Below the pieces are notes generated by a model that did not search any database, was not told where the DNA came from, and saw only the letters and a program-made list of their open reading frames with translations. Source: Paulinella micropora (lineage: Eukaryota; Cercozoa; Imbricatea; Euglyphida). From it: a stretch of 29,810 nt of DNA. Below, piece by piece: positions 6,958 through 18,587 of the stretch (position 1 is the stretch's first letter; each line of letters begins with the position of its first letter). The stretch spans positions 531,161 through 560,970 of the forward strand of contig BJOX01000110.1 of NCBI GenBank assembly GCA_009731375.1, given 5' to 3'. The translations under genes and the position numbers were made by a program.

Positions 6958-9225
6958 CATCGGACAAGAAGTGCCCCGAAAGAACCAACCGAAAGAAGAA
7001 AACGCCTGGTATTGCCATCAACACCAAGCGAATGGAAAGGCATTGAAGAAGAACTCCAATCCGCACTCCCTCTCATCCTCCCCTCCTCTCTCATCAAATG
7101 CCTGTCATGTGACGAAGCAGTAGCGAAATTTGAAAGATATCTCTACGACTTCATATCACAACGGGTAACAAAAACACAAGAACAAACTCATGAGCGAAAA
7201 AACCGCCACGTAATCCGGCTCCAAACAGAACTCACGCAGAACCGACAACAAAAACTGATCCAAAAGAGACATCTGCGAGATCTCAAAAGGGCAGGTTCAA
7301 TTCCAGCTGCTGTTGCAAAAAGCCTGCAAAAAACTTGGCGAGTATTATTGAAGACCGGAAACCGCCTCCGCCGTCGTCTCAAGGAAGCAACTTTAAGCTC
7401 CGCTCAACGACAAGCAAATACACGCTTCCGAACTGACCCTCATAAGTTTGCCAAAAATCTGTTTCATCCCCCCTCAACCCAAACCACTTCCTCCCTATCC
7501 AAAGAAAACTGTGACTCCTACTTTCCCAACCTATACAAAGACGCTAATCGTGAACAAACCTACGTGCCCTTACCTGAAATGAATCGCCCGCCTCTACCAA
7601 CTGTCCCCTTTGACCTCAAGCCACCGTCCTTCTTGGAAACCAAAAGATCTGTGTTTGCCAAGCGTAATGGTGCAGCCCCTGGCAGAGATGGTATTAGCTA
7701 CCTTGTTTACAAGAGACTTCCCACCGCTTTACTTTTCTTACACAAACTCATTGTCAAGTGTTGGACAACGGATGTAGCTAATAGCTGGGCCCAAGCTGCT
7801 ATCTCCCTCCTTCATAAGGACGGCGATCCACTTCAGGCCTCAAACTATCGTCCGATTGCTCTGACAAGCTGCTCGGGTAAGGTATTTTTCTCTTTGTGGT
7901 CAAAACGCCTAGAGAGTTTTTTGCTAGATAACAAGTACTTTGACAGAGCAAAACAAAAAGGTTTCCTCCGTAACGTTGCAGGATGCCCCGAGCACATTGC
8001 TACTACAAAAGCTACCATCAGAAATGCAAAAGATCACTATCGCCAACTGGTCATAGCATGGATTGACCTACAAAACGCTTTTGGAAGCGTAAACCACAAC
8101 TTGATCCAGTTCGCTCTCTGGTGGTACCACGTGCCCCCTATGTTTGCTCGCATAATCTTTTTATACTACGAACTCTTAGTAGCCACAATCGAAGGGAAAG
8201 ATTGGTCATCAGAACCCTTTGTTTTTGCTGTTGGCGTTTTTCAAGGATGCTGCATTTCTCCTCTCCTTTTCAACATAGTTTTCAACCTACTCCTTGACCT
8301 CCTATCATCCTTGACCAAAAACAACGGTTATCATTTCAAGCATAAGACCTCAACAGATGAAGTCATCGTGCACGAAGCTGCTTATGCTGACGACCTCAAA
8401 CTACACTGCCGATCCCCGAAACACTGTCAATCGTCCATCAACATGATTGACAAATTTCTGTCATGGTCCAGAACAATGGCCGCGAAACCGCCCAAATGCA
8501 AAAGCCTTGCTTTCAAATACTGGACTAAAGCCGACGACTATAAGGGTCTCAAACGATTATTGCCGATCTCGTTCCCACCCTTCGACCCCGCCCTTACTAT
8601 TACTGGCAAACCGATTGACTTCATCGCTGACAAGCCTTTCAAAGACCTCGGATGGATTGTCTACCATGACCTCAGCGAAAACGAACAACGTGCAGCAATC
8701 CAAAAGAAGTTCATTCTTTCTATGCAAGCCATCGATAGCTGCTCGATCAATGGCTTTATGAAACTTTGGCTATACCAGCACTACGCTGTCCAGTCACTTG
8801 CCTGGCCATTTCTCATTTATGACCTCTGCTTATCTTTCGCCAAAACCCTTGAGAAAATTGCGACCCGCTTCCTCAAAAAATGGGCCAATATCTACAAAAG
8901 AGCTCTGGTCTCTTGCCTTTACCGCCCACGCTCGAAATTCGGTCTACAGCTCCAATCCATCGTCTCTTTTTACCAGCGACTTCAAATCAACCGTGCTCAA
9001 ATGCTGAAGTACTGCACAGATAAACACCTCCCGTCCATTTATGCGATGAACCTGACGAAACACGAAACATTTCGAACTATCTGGAAACCAGAGCCTGTGC
9101 TCGAAAGCTTGAGGCATAAGTTGATTTTGAATTCAAACATCGAGGCCAATCCGATCATCTCGGACTTGGCCATGGTCGCTACCCAAAAGAACATTCCATC
9201 ACAGACCGCAAAGACAGGGTTTTAG
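6499..9225 (+). CDS. LINE polyprotein, N-terminal and reverse transcriptase part (frameshifted)
   Basis: The product would copy the element's RNA into DNA at the nicked target. Domains in order: an N-terminal Pro/Ser-rich segment (the first 70 codons are in another phase and cross a 10-base gap), a basic Gln/Lys/Arg-rich region at about 7150-7420, then the reverse transcriptase. Motifs: GAAPGRDG (7669), NYRPIAL (7842), catalytic Asp in AWIDLQNAFG (8065), FQGCCISPLLFN (8239) and YADD (8383-8394) with both Asp. It is followed by a thumb-like helical part to about 9170. No ATG start belongs to this frame at the 5' end, consistent with 5' truncation. The frame stops at 9225, but protein-like sequence continues in the next frame from about 9183, so a one-base loss near 9175-9185 is inferred. 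N-terminal zinc fingers of canonical R2 are not seen. Confidence 0.85.
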   Translation: MAAVTLAVRALHRLNPLEKILLMFTLTKTFRASSKRRAQKRTSIRTTSRNPALSTWIPPTVLTPRHTPISXXXXPTHRYSLRSGRRHPPSACSAPPEPPGEDFAHVHPYEDLSGLLEKKSPKAHVHPDYKSQPGIINLDSTHCVDAETYSHFVHRTRSAPKEPTERRKRLVLPSTPSEWKGIEEELQSALPLILPSSLIKCLSCDEAVAKFERYLYDFISQRVTKTQEQTHERKNRHVIRLQTELTQNRQQKLIQKRHLRDLKRAGSIPAAVAKSLQKTWRVLLKTGNRLRRRLKEATLSSAQRQANTRFRTDPHKFAKNLFHPPSTQTTSSLSKENCDSYFPNLYKDANREQTYVPLPEMNRPPLPTVPFDLKPPSFLETKRSVFAKRNGAAPGRDGISYLVYKRLPTALLFLHKLIVKCWTTDVANSWAQAAISLLHKDGDPLQASNYRPIALTSCSGKVFFSLWSKRLESFLLDNKYFDRAKQKGFLRNVAGCPEHIATTKATIRNAKDHYRQLVIAWIDLQNAFGSVNHNLIQFALWWYHVPPMFARIIFLYYELLVATIEGKDWSSEPFVFAVGVFQGCCISPLLFNIVFNLLLDLLSSLTKNNGYHFKHKTSTDEVIVHEAAYADDLKLHCRSPKHCQSSINMIDKFLSWSRTMAAKPPKCKSLAFKYWTKADDYKGLKRLLPISFPPFDPALTITGKPIDFIADKPFKDLGWIVYHDLSENEQRAAIQKKFILSMQAIDSCSINGFMKLWLYQHYAVQSLAWPFLIYDLCLSFAKTLEKIATRFLKKWANIYKRALVSCLYRPRSKFGLQLQSIVSFYQRLQINRAQMLKYCTDKHLPSIYAMNLTKHETFRTIWKPEPVLESLRHKLILNSNIEANPIISDLAMVATQKNIPSQTAKTGF

Positions 9226-10157
9226 AATTAGCTGCTGAGACAATACTTGAGACAACCACAGTGCATGACATGGACAAAGCCATGCAAGGGTGCTTCCTTC
9301 GTTTTGAAGACGCATGCCCCTTCGACCTCTCCTGGGCTCGCCTCATCGGAACCCGTAATCCCCGTTTAATCTCTTGGGTCATCAACGCAAGCACAAACTC
9401 GGTTATTACCCCCGACCTTAGACGTCTGTGGGGAATCATTCCCAACAACAAGTGTGCCCTCTGTTCTGGTCAAGCACATCTATGCCACATCCTCTCCGGT
9501 TGCCATGTTGCCCTCAAACAAGGCCGCTATACCTGGCGTCATGACTCTGTGCTCTGCACTATTGAAGCTCCCCTTCAAAAACACATCGAGAGCCATAACA
9601 AACGCTCCCCTATAGACCAAAATGAATCAAAGTCTATGTTTGTGAAAGAGGGCGAGCAGAAGCCTAAGAGACAGTCATTTCATCGACCATCCCTGCTTGA
9701 CACTGCAAACGATTGGCAACTCCAAACCCAATACACCGGTTCTGAGCAAGCCTTTCCTGTCCACATTTGTGTCACTGACCTCCGCCCCGATATCGTTGTC
9801 TGGTCACTGTCTACCAAGATATGTATTCTGATCGAGCTAACGTGCCCGGTCGAGGAAAACATCCTTGACGCACGAGCCTACAAGACCAACCGATACAACA
9901 AGCTCAAATCTCAAATCGAGGACAACGGATGGACCTGCCACCTTCGACCAATCGAATGCGGGGCTCGCGGCATGCTATCGTTCTCTGTTCATCGATGTTT
10001 CCGCGCCTTGGGTTTTCCCCATCCCCAATCCAAATCCCTTTGCTTCAAGCTATCGTCCTGCGTAGCTCGTTGCTCTTTTGCGATTTATCGCTCCTGTGCA
10101 GTCAAAAATTGGACTAATCTTCCTCTAGTCCGTATTGGTGACTGCATTCCATCATAG
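9183..10157 (+). CDS. LINE polyprotein, C-terminal zinc motif and restriction-like endonuclease
   Basis: This is the continuation of the reverse transcriptase frame after the frameshift; the first ATG is at 9270 but protein-like sequence starts at about 9183. The zinc motif CX2C-X7-H-X4-C lies at 9453-9503 and is followed by GRYTWRHDSVL, a strongly family-typical segment. The nuclease core shows RPDIVVW (Asp at 9789-9791) and LIELTCPVEENI (Glu at 9834-9836), with Lys residues in the following YKTNRYNKLK helix, then GARGMLSFSVHRCFRALGF. Known: in R2-group elements this nuclease nicks the target to prime reverse transcription. The stop is TAG at 10155-10157. Apart from the frameshift all key residues appear to be present, suggesting a fairly young copy. 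Confidence 0.87.
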   Translation, partial: PKEHSITDRKDRVLELAAETILETTTVHDMDKAMQGCFLRFEDACPFDLSWARLIGTRNPRLISWVINASTNSVITPDLRRLWGIIPNNKCALCSGQAHLCHILSGCHVALKQGRYTWRHDSVLCTIEAPLQKHIESHNKRSPIDQNESKSMFVKEGEQKPKRQSFHRPSLLDTANDWQLQTQYTGSEQAFPVHICVTDLRPDIVVWSLSTKICILIELTCPVEENILDARAYKTNRYNKLKSQIEDNGWTCHLRPIECGARGMLSFSVHRCFRALGFPHPQSKSLCFKLSSCVARCSFAIYRSCAVKNWTNLPLVRIGDCIPS

Positions 10158-10469
10158 CCGTCCAGTGTTGCATAGCCCGGGCTAGGTCCCTGCGGGGGTT
10201 TAGGCCTCATACAATGTCATCATTGTAGCTTGCGCAAGCTTACGGTGCTCAAAACACTTGGACTAACGGCTTCCTTTTCTTTCTCTTCTTCCTTATCCTC
10301 CCACTCTCCATTCCTAGATTGCCTTTTTCTTCAACGTCCTTCCTCCTCTTCTTTTTCCAGAACACAGTCTACCCGTGATTCCCATCCCGGACACATGCAC
10401 AGTACACAAATTATTGTTTGATGTGAAACTGCGTTCCTTTGCAAGGACTACATTCCTTTGCGACATCTC
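10158..10469 (+). other. LINE 3' untranslated region
   Basis: A non-coding tail follows the nuclease stop. It includes a hairpin-prone start (TAGCCCGGGCTAGGTCCC) and a T/C-rich middle, and ends TTTGCGACATCTC directly against (ATCT)n. The last bases CGACATCTC resemble the CGATATCTC end of element A, which also meets ATCT. Confidence 0.7.
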
Positions 10470-10746
<277 letters not shown>

Positions 10747-10779
10747 ACACGGGGATACAACGACCATGCAAGGGGTTTG

Positions 10780-10780
<1 letters not shown>
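10747..10780 (+). repeat. Copy of the exon 6 5' part in the upstream ATCT array
   Basis: GGATACAACGACCATGCAAG (10753-10772) matches exon 6 exactly from its GATACAACG onwards, after a short CACACGG join. ATCT resumes after GGGTTTGTC. The acceptor AG of the real exon is not kept here. Confidence 0.85.
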
Positions 10781-10831
<51 letters not shown>

Positions 10832-10833
10832 AC

Positions 10834-10864
<31 letters not shown>

Positions 10865-10871
10865 CTATCTT
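10781..10871. repeat. (ATCT)n array leading to the exon 6 acceptor
   Basis: An ATCT array ends CTATCTATCTTTTAG, which supplies the exon 6 acceptor. Confidence 0.95.
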
Positions 10872-10875
10872 TTAG

Positions 10876-10930
10876 AGGATGATACAACGACCATGCAAGG
10901 TGTGTATTGGAAGGCGCTTGCGTACTTAAG
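10876..10930 (+). CDS. Exon 6 of the unidentified gene
   Basis: Seen: 55 bases, acceptor atcttttag|AG and donor TTAAG|gtatgt, a strong consensus donor. It takes one base from exon 5 (giving Glu) and leaves AG for exon 7 (giving Arg with G). It reads [17 protein letters not shown]. An internal gtgtgt at 10900 is a weaker alternative donor; the longer form is preferred because it stays in phase and reads as protein. It lies between ATCT arrays and a TAGA/CACATA array. Function unknown. Confidence 0.66.
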
Positions 10931-10944
10931 GTATGTCAACCTAG

Positions 10945-10987
10945 ATAGATAGATTGATAGATAGATAGATAGAATACACATACACAC

Positions 10988-11036
<49 letters not shown>

Positions 11037-11037
11037 T

Positions 11038-11090
<53 letters not shown>

Positions 11091-11171
11091 TACATATAAA
11101 TGTACATATACATATGCATATACATATACATATACATATGCATATACACGTACACGTACACATACACATAG
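10945..11171. repeat. TAGA, (CACATA)n and TA/CA-rich compound array
   Basis: A short TAGA array at 10942-10971 is followed by a hexanucleotide CACATA array to about 11092 and degenerate TATACA/TACGTACA sequence to 11171. It fills the first part of intron 6. Confidence 0.95.
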
Positions 11172-11190
11172 GATTCATTCCGGGCTCTAC
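11172..11190 (+). repeat. Copy of the exon 7 5' edge with acceptor
   Basis: cacatag|GATTCATTCCGGGCTC matches the exon 7 start GATACATTCTGGGCTC with two substitutions. Both are at third codon positions in the exon 7 frame (ATA/ATT, TCT/TCC). ATCT array follows immediately. Confidence 0.8.
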
Positions 11191-11582
<392 letters not shown>

Positions 11583-11584
11583 AG

Positions 11585-11633
11585 GATACATTCTGGGCTC
11601 ACCCTCACTCTGGCAGATCAGAGAAGTGATTGG
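11585..11633 (+). CDS. Exon 7 of the unidentified gene
   Basis: Seen: 49 bases, acceptor catctatag|G and donor TGG|gtctat, which begins the next ATCT-like array. The first G completes an Arg codon with exon 6 and the rest reads [16 protein letters not shown], ending in phase 0. A second open frame ([17 protein letters not shown]) also exists. The chosen frame is supported by phase with exons 6 and 8 and by silent differences in the upstream copy. Its 5' edge is copied upstream (11172) and its 3' edge downstream (11755). Confidence 0.62.
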
Positions 11634-11719
11634 GTCTATCTATCTCTATCTATATCTATCTCTCTCAATCTCTCTCTCTCTCTATCTCTATCTATCTCTC
11701 TCTCTCTCTCTCTCTATCC

Positions 11720-11754
<35 letters not shown>
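11634..11754. repeat. (CT)n / ATCT-like pyrimidine array at the exon 7 donor
   Basis: A mixture of TATCTC and CT units starts at the donor itself (GTCTATCTATCTC). Confidence 0.95.
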
Positions 11755-11757
<3 letters not shown>

Positions 11758-11791
11758 GACCGTCACTTTGGCAGATCAGAGAAATGATTGG
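11755..11791 (+). repeat. Copy of the exon 7 3' edge
   Basis: ACCGTCACTTTGGCAGATCA and the following GAGAAATGATTGG match exon 7 from ACCCTCACTCTGGCAG to GTGATTGG with few changes (S to N and L to V in the exon frame). The donor GT is changed to AT here. Confidence 0.85.
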
Positions 11792-12163
<372 letters not shown>

Positions 12164-13093
12164 NNNNNNNNNNNNNNNNNNNNNNNNNNNNNNNNNNNNN
12201 NNNNNNNNNNNNNNNNNNNNNNNNNNNNNNNNNNNNNNNNNNNNNNNNNNNNNNNNNNNNNNNNNNNNNNNNNNNNNNNNNNNNNNNNNNNNNNNNNNNN
12301 NNNNNNNNNNNNNNNNNNNNNNNNNNNNNNNNNNNNNNNNNNNNNNNNNNNNNNNNNNNNNNNNNNNNNNNNNNNNNNNNNNNNNNNNNNNNNNNNNNNN
12401 NNNNNNNNNNNNNNNNNNNNNNNNNNNNNNNNNNNNNNNNNNNNNNNNNNNNNNNNNNNNNNNNNNNNNNNNNNNNNNNNNNNNNNNNNNNNNNNNNNNN
12501 NNNNNNNNNNNNNNNNNNNNNNNNNNNNNNNNNNNNNNNNNNNNNNNNNNNNNNNNNNNNNNNNNNNNNNNNNNNNNNNNNNNNNNNNNNNNNNNNNNNN
12601 NNNNNNNNNNNNNNNNNNNNNNNNNNNNNNNNNNNNNNNNNNNNNNNNNNNNNNNNNNNNNNNNNNNNNNNNNNNNNNNNNNNNNNNNNNNNNNNNNNNN
12701 NNNNNNNNNNNNNNNNNNNNNNNNNNNNNNNNNNNNNNNNNNNNNNNNNNNNNNNNNNNNNNNNNNNNNNNNNNNNNNNNNNNNNNNNNNNNNNNNNNNN
12801 NNNNNNNNNNNNNNNNNNNNNNNNNNNNNNNNNNNNNNNNNNNNNNNNNNNNNNNNNNNNNNNNNNNNNNNNNNNNNNNNNNNNNNNNNNNNNNNNNNNN
12901 NNNNNNNNNNNNNNNNNNNNNNNNNNNNNNNNNNNNNNNNNNNNNNNNNNNNNNNNNNNNNNNNNNNNNNNNNNNNNNNNNNNNNNNNNNNNNNNNNNNN
13001 NNNNNNNNNNNNNNNNNNNNNNNNNNNNNNNNNNNNNNNNNNNNNNNNNNNNNNNNNNNNNNNNNNNNNNNNNNNNNNNNNNNNNNNNNNNNN
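12164..13093. other. Assembly gap
   Basis: A long run of N inside intron 7. True size and content are unknown; an extra exon could be hidden, although phases of exons 7 and 8 do not require one. Confidence 0.99.
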
Positions 13094-13566
13094 TTGATTT
13101 TTTGAAATGGGTGCCATCTGTCGACAGACAGAGAATTAGGGGATGGTGTGGGTGTGCTGGGCCCGTTGTTGGGAGCCTTATGTGTGCCTAGCCATACGCG
13201 TATAAGTCGCATGCCGAAATAGCGACGGGAAGCACAATCCTGTTCCCTCGGGGTGCCCTTTCTCGCTTGTTGAGCCCGGAATAAAACCCACAGTGCTCTG
13301 TCGGTTTATACTAGACTGTCGAACAGTCTCGAAACTCCATCTGCTTAGTCTGCTTACTGGGTGGAGGTGGGAGCTCGTTCTGCAAGGGGCGCTTTATGGA
13401 ACGAGCCCTGGCCCCGCCTGGTACTAGGGAGCTTTGGTATCGCCTGTATCAGTCCCTTCCGTGCAAAAATCACGGCTTAGCTGGGCATCGGGTTAATACT
13501 TTACCCACAGACTTCCTGGTTTGACGAAATCAGAAGCTCTTTTTTTCTGACATTAGTCGATATCTC
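13094..13566 (+). mobile_element. Interspersed repeat A, copy 2
   Basis: Aligned with copy 1 from GAGAATTAGGGGATGG to GATATCTC, with about 37 extra bases at its left edge. It has small indels (CTGCTTAGTCTGCTTACTGG, GCGCTTTATGG, loss of CCTCTGTAA) that break the short open frame seen in copy 1. The hairpins GCTCGTTC/GAACGAGC, AGACTGT/ACAGTCT and CCGTG/CACGG are unchanged, while the loop of the last one differs. Confidence 0.75.
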
Positions 13567-13814
<248 letters not shown>

Positions 13815-13815
<1 letters not shown>

Positions 13816-14268
13816 CCTGGAGACGGTCTCTGCCACTGGCAACTCAGCCTAGGGTTCAGATCTAACTATCTCCTACAATGACGATTTTGTGTCCGCCGTT
13901 AATCGCGCGCAGCGCAAGGGCTAAACAGGCAACCAACTCCTGACCATGGCTGATGAAGTCGGGGCGTGATGCAAAGGGTTGATGAAGTCGGGGTTGTAGA
14001 AGGTAACTCACAACGAGCGTGAACTCCTGAAACCTCGACTTGCTTGTGACATCATCTCCTTAGGGCACACGCTCCTGGGGAGTGTTCTAGTGTTGTCCCG
14101 TATAGTTCAAAAGGGCTCGGCTACCTTTCGGCTTGAACTGGGCACAGACACCAACCACAGCGAGACAGTGGTTGGTGTGCAGCTTGGCCGGTGCTGAAAG
14201 TTCTTGTCCGGGGGTAGTATAGGAGGCCATGGCTTTTCAAGCTAAGCCACGCCCATAGATTAAACATA
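13815..14268 (+). mobile_element. Interspersed repeat B, copy 2 (full form)
   Basis: Starts CCTGGAGACGGTCTCTGCC directly after ATCT and ends GATTAAACATA directly before ATCT. About 130 bp of 5' sequence, missing from copy 1, is present. The 11 bp hairpin ACACCAACCAC/GTGGTTGGTGT is intact. Confidence 0.78.
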
Positions 14269-15960
<1,692 letters not shown>

Positions 15961-16005
15961 TACGTGCGTAGGCCATCAAGGCAAGAAAACATATATAGAT
16001 AGATC

Positions 16006-16044
<39 letters not shown>

Positions 16045-16056
16045 GGAAAAATAGAC

Positions 16057-16091
<35 letters not shown>

Positions 16092-16260
16092 CAGATAGAT
16101 GGATAGATAGATAGATTGATAGATAGATTGATAGATAGATTGATAGATAGATTGATGGATAGATAGATGGATAGATAGATGGATATATAGATAGATAGAT
16201 AGATAGATAGATAGACATATTCTATCTATATGTGCATAGGCCACAAAGGCTAGGAAACAG

Positions 16261-16291
<31 letters not shown>

Positions 16292-16338
16292 AAGATAGAC
16301 CGATAGATAAATATATAGATAGATACATAGATATATAG

Positions 16339-16390
<52 letters not shown>

Positions 16391-16438
16391 CAGATAGATA
16401 GATACATAGATAGTTATATTCTCTCTATATGTGCATAG
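15961..16438 (+). repeat. (TAGA)n array with two copies of the exon 8 5' edge and acceptor
   Basis: Two copies of exon 8's acceptor plus about 20 bases occur at 15962-15990 (TACGTGCGTAG|GCCATCAAGG) and 16229-16260 (TATGTGCATAG|GCCACAAAGG). Each is followed by an array of TAGA orientation, opposite to the ATCT arrays. In the exon frame the second copy differs from the exon only by silent changes (ACG/ACA, GCG/GCT). Confidence 0.85.
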
Positions 16439-16480
16439 GCCACGAAGGCGAGGAAACAGAGAGACTTCATACACGCACAG
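16439..16480 (+). CDS. Exon 8 of the unidentified gene (14 codons)
   Basis: Seen: 42 bases, phase 0/0, acceptor tatgtgcatag|GCC and donor CAG|gtactt. It reads ATKARKQRDFIHAQ, a basic then hydrophobic stretch. It is the only place where the 5' part (copied twice upstream) and the 3' part (copied 11 times downstream) are joined, which is the main reason to call it the real exon. It continues in phase from exon 7 and into exon 9. Confidence 0.63.
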
Positions 16481-16684
16481 GTACTTAGACTATGTATGTA
16501 TGTATGTATGTATGTATGTATGTATGCATGTAAACAGAGAGACTTCATACACGCTCAGTTACCTAGATTTGTATGTATGTATGTACATATGTATATATGT
16601 ATACATGTACGTATGTATGTATGTATGTATGCATGCATGTAAACAGAGAGACTTTATACACGCACAGGTACTAAGATGTGTATG

Positions 16685-16731
<47 letters not shown>

Positions 16732-17160
16732 ATATGTATATATGTATGTATGTATGTATGTATGCATGCATGTAAAGAGAGAGATTTCATACACGCACAG
16801 GTACTTAGATGTTTATGTATGTATGTATATGTATATGTGTACATATGTATGTATGTATGTATGTATGTATGCATGCATGTAAACAGAGACCTCATACACA
16901 CACAGGTACTTATATGTGAATATTTGTATGTATGTATATATGCATGTATGTATGTATGTATGTATGTAGCTATGTATATATGTATTTAAACAGAGAGACT
17001 TCATACACGCACAGGTACTTAGATGTGTATGTATGTATGTACATGTATATATGTATATATGTATACATGTACGTATGTTTGTATGTATGCATGCATGTCA
17101 ACAGAGAGACTTCACGCACAGGTACGTATATGCCTATGTATGTATGTACATGTATATATG

Positions 17161-17194
<34 letters not shown>

Positions 17195-17491
17195 TGTATG
17201 TATGCATGCATGTAAACAGAGAGACCTCATACACACACAGGTACTTAGATGTGTATGTATATATGTATATATGTATATATGTATATATGTATGTATGTAT
17301 GTATGTATGCATGCATGTAAACAGAGAGACCTCATACACACACAGGTACTTATATGTGAATATTTGTATGTATGTATGTATGTATGCATGTATGTATGTA
17401 TGTATGTATCTATGTATCCATGCATGTAAACAGAGAGACTTCATACATGCACGGGTACTTTTATGTGAATGTATGTATGTATGTATATATG

Positions 17492-17525
<34 letters not shown>

Positions 17526-17560
17526 TGTATGTATGTATGTTATGTATGTATGTATGTATG

Positions 17561-17592
<32 letters not shown>

Positions 17593-17672
17593 CAGAGAGA
17601 CTTCATACAGGCACATGTACTTATATGCGTATGTATGCATATGCATGTATGTATGTATGTATGTATGTATGT

Positions 17673-17704
<32 letters not shown>

Positions 17705-17740
17705 CAGAGAGACTTCATACACGTACAGGTACTTATATGT
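16481..17740 (+). repeat. (ATGT)n array with 11 copies of the exon 8 3' half and donor
   Basis: Copies of AAACAGAGAGACTTCATACA followed by CGCACAG|GTACTTAGATG begin at about 16531, 16641, 16771, 16881, 16988, 17098, 17211, 17318, 17427, 17588 and 17700. Spacing is mostly 107-113 bp and the fill is (ATGT)n with GCATGCATGTA before each copy. Each copy keeps AAACAG, and most keep CAG|GTAC. Each could therefore read as a 21-base cassette with splice-like ends. Confidence 0.9.
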
Positions 17741-17866
17741 GATGTGTGTGTGTGTATGTATGTATGTATGCATGTATGTATGTATGTATGTAATGTATGT
17801 ATGTAATGTGTGTATGTATGTATGTATGTATGTATGTATGTATGTATGTATGTATGTATGTATGTA

Positions 17867-17903
<37 letters not shown>

Positions 17904-17906
17904 GTG

Positions 17907-17957
<51 letters not shown>

Positions 17958-18186
17958 ATGTATGTATGTATGTATGCATGTATGTATGTATGCATGTATG
18001 TATGTATTGTATGTAATGTATGTATGTCATGTGTGTATGTATGTATGTATGTATATATGTATATATGTATGTATGTATGTATGTATGCATGTATGTATGT
18101 ATGTGTGTGTGTGTGTGTGTATGTATGTGTGTATGTATGTATGTATGTATGCATGTATGTATGTATGTATGTATGTATGTGTGCGC

Positions 18187-18217
<31 letters not shown>

Positions 18218-18400
18218 TGTATGTATGCATGTATGTATGCATGTATGTATGTATGTATGTATGTATGTATGTGTGTGTGTGTGTGTGTGTTTCTATGCAT
18301 ATATGTGTGTATGAATGTATGCATGTATGTATGTATCTATGTATGTATGTATTTATGTATGTAATGTGTTTATGCATGTATGTATGAATGTGTGTGTTTG

Positions 18401-18435
<35 letters not shown>

Positions 18436-18500
18436 GTGTATGTGTTCATGCATGCATGTATGTATGCATGTATGTATGTATGTATGTATGTATGTATGTA
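17741..18500. repeat. (ATGT)n and (GT)n arrays
   Basis: ATGT arrays alternate with GT dinucleotide runs (about 17872-17940, 18104-18120, 18203-18220, 18270-18290, 18390-18440). No exon-like islands were seen until 18501. Confidence 0.97.
18180..18202. repeat. Alternating (CG)n run within (GT)n
   Basis: A perfect CG alternation of about 10 units flanked by GT runs. Alternating purine-pyrimidine DNA of this type is a classic Z-DNA former (established knowledge); biological use here is unproven. Confidence 0.9.
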
Positions 18501-18530
18501 TTGTCCACAGACTTTGCGATTCGAGGTATT
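18501..18530 (+). repeat. Diverged copy of the exon 9 5' edge with acceptor
   Basis: ttgtccacag|ACTTTGCGATTCGAG|gtatt resembles the exon 9 start ACTGTACGGTTAGAG and keeps both an acceptor and a donor-like GT. It lies about 80 bases upstream of exon 9 in ATGT sequence. Confidence 0.65.
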
Positions 18531-18587
18531 TATATGTACGTACGTACGTATGTATGTATGTATGTATGTATGTATGTATTTTTGTAG

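Larger units (their letters stand above)
6457..10469 (+). mobile_element. R2-like (restriction-like-endonuclease type) non-LTR retrotransposon, 5' truncated and frameshifted
   Basis: Seen: a long protein-coding segment with a reverse transcriptase (YADD box at 8383-8394), then a CX2C-X7-H-X4-C zinc motif (9453-9503), then a RPDIVVW ... IELT nuclease motif (9783-9842), then an untranslated tail. Known: reverse transcriptase followed by a CCHC motif and a PD-(D/E)XK-type nuclease is the architecture of R2 and related site-specific LINEs. Both ends abut ATCT arrays: the 5' edge is ATCTATCT|GAGACATACTCC and the 3' edge is GCGACATCTC|ATCTATCT. It lies in intron 5 of the host gene on the same strand. 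No target-site duplication distinct from the array is visible. There is one frameshift at about 9175-9185. Confidence 0.9.

Noticed and set aside
10876-10899. 24-base short form of exon 6 ending at CAAG|gtgtgt
   Set aside because: The longer form to TTAAG|gtatgt has a stronger donor, protein-like sequence and the phase needed by exon 7.
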